Origin: Pseudomonas baetica
Lineage (GTDB): Bacteria > Pseudomonadota > Gammaproteobacteria > Pseudomonadales > Pseudomonadaceae
NCBI RefSeq assembly: GCF_019733355.1
Contig: NZ_JAIHLQ010000017.1
Coordinates: forward strand, 62,001-126,000
Reading direction: 5' to 3'
DNA length: 64,000 nt
Made by a program: the position numbers and the translations under genes. The notes below the pieces were generated by a model, which was given only the letters and a program-made list of their open reading frames with translations, searched no databases and was not told the origin of the DNA. Shown here one piece after another: positions 59,562-64,000 of the stretch; the stretch's first letter is position 1; every line of letters begins with the position of its first letter.

Positions 59562-61013
59562 TCAGCGTTGCGCTGCAGGGACGCCTTGCGGCTCGGCTTG
59601 TGTCTTGCCAGCAGCGGCAGGCGGGTTGGCCGGCCAGGCTTTGCGGTCCAGGTCCAGATCCGGGAACTTGCTCGAATCGAATACCGGGGTCTTGATGCCG
59701 GCCGAACGCTGGTCATCGTAGTCACGCAGGATACGCATGCCGACCTTGAACAGCAGGAACAGCGCGATCAGGTTAACGAACGCCAGCATGGTCATGGTGA
59801 TGTCGGCGAAGGCGAACACGGTGCCGAGGTTTTCGATGGCACCCCAGAAGATCAACACCAGTACCAGCGCACGGTAGCCGATCAGCGCCTTGCGGTTTTC
59901 ACCGATCAGGAAGCGCAGATTGCTTTCGCCCAGGTAGTAGTTGTAGAGAATCGAGGTGAACACGAACAGCGCCAGCGCCACCGAGATGAACATCCGGCCC
60001 CAGTCACCAACCACGGCGGCCAGCGAGTTTTGGGTCAGGGCAATGCCGTCGCCTTCGAAGCCCGGGGTGTAGAAACCGGAGAGCAGGATCAGCAGCGCGG
60101 TGCAGGTGCAGATCACGAAGGTATCGAGGAACACGCTGAACGCTTGAACCACACCTTGTGCCACCGGGTGCTCGACCGACGCCACAGCCGCCACGTTCGG
60201 TGCACTGCCCAGACCGGCTTCGTTGGCGAATACACCACGCTTCACGCCCATCACGATCGCGGTGCCGATCAGGCCGCCGAAGGCCTGGTCGAGACCGAAG
60301 GCGCTCTTGACGATGGTCATCAGCATGGCGGGTACTTGGTCGATTTGCAGCACGATCACGTAGATGGTCACGCCGATGTAGATCAGGGTTTTCACCGGCA
60401 CCAGCAGGTCAGCGACCTTGGCGATGCGTTTGATCCCGCCGATGAACACCAGGCCCAGCAACACCGCCAGGCCGATGCCTGTGTAGGTGGTGTCGAAGCC
60501 GAAGGCGTTGTTCAGCGAGTGGGTCACGGCGTGGGCTTGCAGGCCGTTGAAGGCGAAACCGAAGGTCACCAGCAACAGGAATGCCATGACCATACCCAGC
60601 CAGCGCTTCTGCAGACCGTGCTGGATGTAGTAGGACGGGCCGCCACGGTAGGTGCCGTCGGAGTCGGTACGTTTGTAGAGCTGACCGAGCGAGCATTCAA
60701 AGAAGCTGCTGGACATGCCGACCAGAGCGGTGACCCACATCCAGAACACTGCACCTGGCCCACCCAGGGTCACGGCGATGCCGACACCTGCGATGTTGCC
60801 TGCACCGACGCGGCCGGCGAGGCTGAGCATCAGGGCCTGGAACGAGCTGAGTTGCCCGGCGCTGCTTTTCAGGCTGTCGCGGAACACCGCGAACATGTGG
60901 AAGAAGTGACGAAATTGAACGAAACGCGAGCGAATCGTGAAGTAGCTACCGAGCCCGACAATGAGCACGATCAGTACTTTCCCTGAGAGGAAGTCGTTGA
61001 TGACTTCGAGCAT
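59562..61013 (-). CDS. Alanine/glycine:cation symporter (AGCS family)
   Basis: A 483-residue inner-membrane symporter taking up alanine or glycine with sodium. About ten hydrophobic segments and the family signature VGAGNIAGVGIAVTLGGPGAVFWMW near residues 67-91 are present, as are GANEAG-like segments (FANEAGLGSAPNVAA). The C-terminus is charged (RDYDDQRSAGIK). The ATG at 61013 follows GAGGATA. Transport substrate beyond the family is not determined. Confidence 0.9.
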   Translation of the reverse strand: MLEVINDFLSGKVLIVLIVGLGSYFTIRSRFVQFRHFFHMFAVFRDSLKSSAGQLSSFQALMLSLAGRVGAGNIAGVGIAVTLGGPGAVFWMWVTALVGMSSSFFECSLGQLYKRTDSDGTYRGGPSYYIQHGLQKRWLGMVMAFLLLVTFGFAFNGLQAHAVTHSLNNAFGFDTTYTGIGLAVLLGLVFIGGIKRIAKVADLLVPVKTLIYIGVTIYVIVLQIDQVPAMLMTIVKSAFGLDQAFGGLIGTAIVMGVKRGVFANEAGLGSAPNVAAVASVEHPVAQGVVQAFSVFLDTFVICTCTALLILLSGFYTPGFEGDGIALTQNSLAAVVGDWGRMFISVALALFVFTSILYNYYLGESNLRFLIGENRKALIGYRALVLVLIFWGAIENLGTVFAFADITMTMLAFVNLIALFLLFKVGMRILRDYDDQRSAGIKTPVFDSSKFPDLDLDRKAWPANPPAAAGKTQAEPQGVPAAQR

Positions 61014-61317
61014 GGATTTATCCTCGCTGTTTTTTGTGTAAGCAAATACTGGATGGTAGAAACATCGTGTTACACCAGCGTGCACGCGGCACAGCAGGAG
61101 AGGCGATGATTTCGTCCCGGATCCATTTCGCGGGTTTGTTATTAGTTCGGGTTTCGCATGGGTTATGGCCTCGTTACCGACGACCGCTCACGCGAAGAGG
61201 GGCGGCACTATACCTATCAGTGCGGCGCCCGTCTGCACGGTTGTGGTGCAAGCGACGAAACGAAGCTTTGAAACACCCGACGTTACCGGCGCCGGGCTTG
61301 TGCAGGGATTGCTGTCT

Positions 61318-61408
61318 GTGGGTGCGGGTTTGCTCGCGAATGCGGTGTGTCAGGTTCATTTTGGTCGACTGACACGACGCCTTCGCGAGCAAGCCCGCTC
61401 CCACATGA
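61318..61408. repeat. REPIN element
   Basis: GTGGGTGCGGGTTTGCTCGC at the left and GCGAGCAAGCCCGCTCCCAC at the right flank a spacer with GTCAG/CTGAC. The left arm has two substitutions relative to the usual form. Confidence 0.8.
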
Positions 61409-61447
61409 AGCAACCCCCAGACATACGGGTCTCAGGGGCAGAGCGTT

Positions 61448-61481
61448 AAAAAAAAGGGCCTGGGGACTGATCCCCAGGCCC
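61448..61481 (-). terminator. Intrinsic terminator of aspA
   Basis: GGGCCTGGGGA pairs perfectly with TCCCCAGGCCC over 4 bases, and on the minus strand eight T follow. 64 bases after the aspA stop. Confidence 0.92.
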
Positions 61482-61544
61482 TCAAAAGGTGAGAGGTGTC
61501 TAGTCCCTCGACCTGGTGAGCGGTGCTACACACATCACGTCGGT

Positions 61545-62969
61545 TCAGCCTTTGAGCGGAACCAGACGCGGAGCAATCATGTTTTCCGGGCGCAGGATGT
61601 CGGCGAGCATGGCTTCGTCGAGCAGACCTTCTTCGCGCACCAGTTCCAGCACGCCGCGGCCGCTTTCAAGGGCGATACGGGCAATGCGGGTGGCGTTTTT
61701 GTAGCCGATGTACGGGTTCAGTGCGGTGACCAGACCGATCGAGTGTTCGACCAGTTCGCGGCAGCGCGCTTCGTTGGCGGTGATGCCGACGATGCAGTGC
61801 TCGCGCAGCATGTCCATGGCGCGCTGCAGCAGACGGATCGAGTCGAGGATCTTGAAGGCGATCAGCGGCTCCATCACGTTCAGTTGCAGTTGGCCGCCTT
61901 CGGCTGCCATGGTCAGCGCCAAGTCGTTACCGATGACCTGAAAGGCCACCTGGTTCACGGCTTCCGGAATAACCGGGTTGACCTTGCCTGGCATGATCGA
62001 GCTGCCTGGCTGACGTGCCGGCAGGTTGATTTCGTTGATGCCGGTGCGCGGGCCGCTGGACAGCAGGCGCAGGTCGTTGCAGATCTTCGACAGCTTGACC
62101 GCGGTGCGCTTGAGCATGCCGGAGAACAGCACGAAGGCGCCCATGTCGGAGGTGGCTTCGATCAGGTCGGCGGCGGGCACCAGCGGTTGACCGCTGATCA
62201 GCGCCAGACGCTGGACAGCCAGGGCCTGATAGCGTGGGTCGGCGTTGATGCCGGTACCAATGGCGGTACCGCCCAGGTTCACTTCAGTCAGCAGTTCCGG
62301 GGCCAGCGTCTTCAGACGGGCCAGGTCTTCGCCCATGGTGGTGGCGAAGGCACGGAATTCCTGGCCGAGGGTCATCGGCACGGCGTCTTGCAGTTGGGTG
62401 CGGCCCATTTTCAGGACGTGGTTGAATTCTTCACCCTTGGCTGCGAATGCCTTGATCAGGCTGTCGAGGCTGGCCAGCAGCGAGTCGTGGCCCAGCAGCA
62501 GACCCAGACGGATCGCGGTCGGGTAGGCGTCGTTGGTCGACTGCGCCATGTTCACGTCGTCGTTCGGGTGCAGGTACTGGTACTCGCCTTTCTGGTGACC
62601 CATTGCTTCGAGCGCAATGTTGGCGATCACTTCGTTGGCGTTCATGTTGGTGGAAGTACCGGCGCCACCTTGAATCATGTCGACCACGAACTCTTCGTGG
62701 AAATCACCGCGGATCAATCGGGCACAGGCTTCGCTGATGGCAGCGTGCTTGGCTTCGCTCAGATGACCCAACTCTCGGTTGGCGTCAGCGGCGGCCTGTT
62801 TGACCATCGCCAGACCGACAACCAGTTTCGGGTAATGCGAAATCGGAACGCCCGAGAGGCGGAAGTTGTTCACCGCTCGCAGGGTCTGGATGCCGTAATA
62901 CGCTTGAGCCGGTACTTCGAGGGCGCCAAGCAGGTCGTTTTCTGTGCGGAAAGATGCAGCGGAGGACAT
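61545..62969 (-). CDS. aspA: Aspartate ammonia-lyase (aspartase)
   Basis: A 474-residue cytosolic enzyme turning aspartate into fumarate and ammonia. The fumarase/aspartase signature GSSIMPGKVNPVIPE (about residues 318-332) and TSTNMNANEVIAN near 100 and MAQSTNDAYPTAI near 138 are present. The ATG at 62969 begins MSSAASFRTEND, the normal Pseudomonas N-terminus; an ATG four codons upstream is also possible. The LysR gene starts 180 bases away in the other direction and may regulate it. Terminator after the stop. Confidence 0.95.
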   Translation of the reverse strand: MSSAASFRTENDLLGALEVPAQAYYGIQTLRAVNNFRLSGVPISHYPKLVVGLAMVKQAAADANRELGHLSEAKHAAISEACARLIRGDFHEEFVVDMIQGGAGTSTNMNANEVIANIALEAMGHQKGEYQYLHPNDDVNMAQSTNDAYPTAIRLGLLLGHDSLLASLDSLIKAFAAKGEEFNHVLKMGRTQLQDAVPMTLGQEFRAFATTMGEDLARLKTLAPELLTEVNLGGTAIGTGINADPRYQALAVQRLALISGQPLVPAADLIEATSDMGAFVLFSGMLKRTAVKLSKICNDLRLLSSGPRTGINEINLPARQPGSSIMPGKVNPVIPEAVNQVAFQVIGNDLALTMAAEGGQLQLNVMEPLIAFKILDSIRLLQRAMDMLREHCIVGITANEARCRELVEHSIGLVTALNPYIGYKNATRIARIALESGRGVLELVREEGLLDEAMLADILRPENMIAPRLVPLKG

Positions 62970-63149
62970 GATGGAAATCATCTCAATATGGACCCGGTCT
63001 GTGCCGGAACGCTGCGAATGCTAGGCTTGTGGGGCATTTTGGGCCAATGCTGTTCAGCACTGGCCTATGCACATTCGGCATAATGCCCGTGTGACGCCGC
63101 GTGCGCGGCAGACGTGTGACCTGTTTTGGTGCGTGTCCGGGAGGACGTG

Positions 63150-64000
63150 ATGAATCTGGAAAGCAAATGGCTTGAGGACTTCAGTGCTCTGGCCGCCACC
63201 CGCAGCTTCTCGCAGGCCGCCGAGCGGCGCTTCGTGACCCAGCCGGCCTTCAGTCGACGGATCCGCAGCCTTGAGGCGGCGCTGGGGCTGACGTTGGTCA
63301 ACCGCTCGCGCACGCCGGTCGAGCTGACGGCGGCAGGGCAGTTGTTTCTGGTGACCGCGCGTACTGTGGTCGAACAACTCGGCGAAGTGCTGCGCCATCT
63401 GCATCATCTGGAAGGCGGGCAGGGCGAGGTGATGCAGGTTGCTGCCGCTCACTCGCTGGCGTTGGGCTTCTTTCCGCGCTGGATCGCGCAGTTGCGCAAC
63501 GAAGGGCTGAACATTGCCACGCGGTTGGTGGCGACCAACGTCGGCGACGCCGTGCATGCGTTGCGCGAGGGTGGTTGCGATCTGATGCTGGCGTTCTATG
63601 ACCCGGACGCGGCGATGCAGATGGACCCGGAGATTTTCCCGTCGCTGCATCTGGGCCAGACGGAGATGCTCCCGGTGTGCGCGGCGGATGCCGATGGCAA
63701 ACCGCTGTTCGATCTGGAAGGTGAAGCCAGCGTGCCGCTGCTCGCCTACAGCGCCGGGGCTTTTCTCGGACGCTCTGTGAACGGTTTGCTGCGCCAGCGT
63801 CAACTGCGGTTTACCACCATTTATGAAACCGCCATGGCCGACAGCCTGAAAAGCATGGCGCTGGAAGGCCTCGGCATTGCCTGGGTGCCACAACTGAGCG
63901 TGCGTGCCGAACTGGCACGCGGTGAACTCGTTGTGTGCGGCGGCCCGCAATGGCATGTGCCACTGGAGATTCGTCTGTACCGCTGCGCACTGGTGCGCAA
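63150..64000 (+). CDS. LysR-family regulator divergent from aspA (partial)
   Basis: The first 283 codons of a LysR-type regulator; the window ends before its stop. N-terminal winged helix-turn-helix (about 1-60, LEDFSALAATRSFSQAAERRFVTQPAFSRRIRSLEAALG), linker, and most of the LysR substrate-binding domain. GGAGG lies 6 bases before the ATG. Divergent from aspA by 180 bases, so control of aspartase is a fair guess. The effector is unknown. Confidence 0.92.
   Translation, partial: MNLESKWLEDFSALAATRSFSQAAERRFVTQPAFSRRIRSLEAALGLTLVNRSRTPVELTAAGQLFLVTARTVVEQLGEVLRHLHHLEGGQGEVMQVAAAHSLALGFFPRWIAQLRNEGLNIATRLVATNVGDAVHALREGGCDLMLAFYDPDAAMQMDPEIFPSLHLGQTEMLPVCAADADGKPLFDLEGEASVPLLAYSAGAFLGRSVNGLLRQRQLRFTTIYETAMADSLKSMALEGLGIAWVPQLSVRAELARGELVVCGGPQWHVPLEIRLYRCALVR

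Larger units (their letters stand above)
61014..61544. other. 530-base gap between the symporter and aspA
   Basis: The gap holds the symporter promoter region (61014-61310, no clear motif), a REP element at 61318-61408 and the aspA terminator at 61448-61481. No further gene is convincing. Confidence 0.7.

Noticed and set aside
59568..63083. Long plus-strand frames antisense to the symporter and aspA
   Set aside because: His/Gln-rich shadows of well-supported minus-strand genes.
1..64000. tRNA, rRNA or prophage features
   Set aside because: No tRNA-like cloverleaf sequence, rRNA segment, integrase or att repeat was recognised by eye; short tRNAs could still be missed without a computed scan.

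Overview
This window is a stretch of chromosome from a Pseudomonas of the fluorescens group. The evidence is the GC-rich coding style, the gene neighbourhoods (cfaB/cls, pycR-pycA-pycB, aspA with a divergent LysR gene, uvrD beside a GGDEF-EAL gene), a DUF6124 gene, and many copies of the REP/REPIN palindrome family (core like GGGAGCGGGCTTGCTCGCGA) that is abundant in this group. All calls come from reading the sequence; no database search was run.

Layout. (1) 1-2.9 kb: tail of an unknown gene, cyclopropane fatty acid synthase and cardiolipin synthase (membrane lipids). (2) 3.5-12.5 kb: a zinc-starvation island. A five-gene operon on the minus strand (folE2, ABC ATPase, permease, metal-binding protein, gamma carbonic anhydrase) has start/stop ATGA overlaps at every junction except the permease/binding-protein one. 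It is divergent from amiC across a Zur-like operator. A second, perfectly palindromic Zur-like operator separates a small secreted Cys-containing protein from a ZigA-type COG0523 GTPase and DUF1826 protein. A second COG0523 GTPase follows. The logic is zinc uptake, zinc-sparing paralogues and zinc chaperones under one repressor. (3) 12.5-21 kb: housekeeping genes (pdxY, thioesterase, CPA2 antiporter, SMI1/KNR4 protein, Tim44-like protein, EamA protein, uvrD). (4) 21.2-29.9 kb: a membrane GGDEF-EAL protein, an RpiR regulator with a visible operator, a small protein, PycR and the two-subunit pyruvate carboxylase. (5) 30-35.4 kb: two related autotransporters, each with a hairpin over its ribosome binding site. 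(6) 35.5-38.2 kb: an amino-acid ABC transporter divergent from a homocysteine S-methyltransferase.

(7) 38.3-46.2 kb: an orphan type VI secretion effector module on the minus strand: vgrG, DUF4123 adaptor, two related lipoproteins (likely periplasmic immunity proteins), a class 3 lipase (Tle2-like) effector, and a double zinc-ribbon DUF746 protein. No tube, sheath or baseplate genes are present. (8) 46.3-47.2 kb: a roughly 500-base non-coding stretch with strong, partly mutually exclusive RNA helices ahead of a DUF6124 gene. (9) 47.4-50.9 kb: two GNAT acetyltransferases with a PaiB-like protein, divergent from a MocR/PdxR-type regulator whose linker is encoded by a 12-bp tandem array of DnaA-box-like sites. 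(10) 50.8-55.4 kb: a 1524-residue toxin-like protein. (11) 55.5-64 kb: acetylpolyamine deacetylase-like enzyme, a tandem duplication carrying DUF6124 pseudogene scraps and REPINs, an AraC-family regulator, type I asparaginase, an alanine/glycine symporter, aspartase and the first 283 codons of a LysR regulator cut by the window end.

The items most worth a second look are the structured leader at 46.6-46.8 kb, the DnaA-box-like array at 49.6-49.7 kb, the paired autotransporter hairpins, the T6SS lipase module with two lipoproteins and a Cys-rich VgrG tail, the unassigned small transcript or attenuator upstream of the GGDEF-EAL gene, and the secreted protein that shares a Zur operator.
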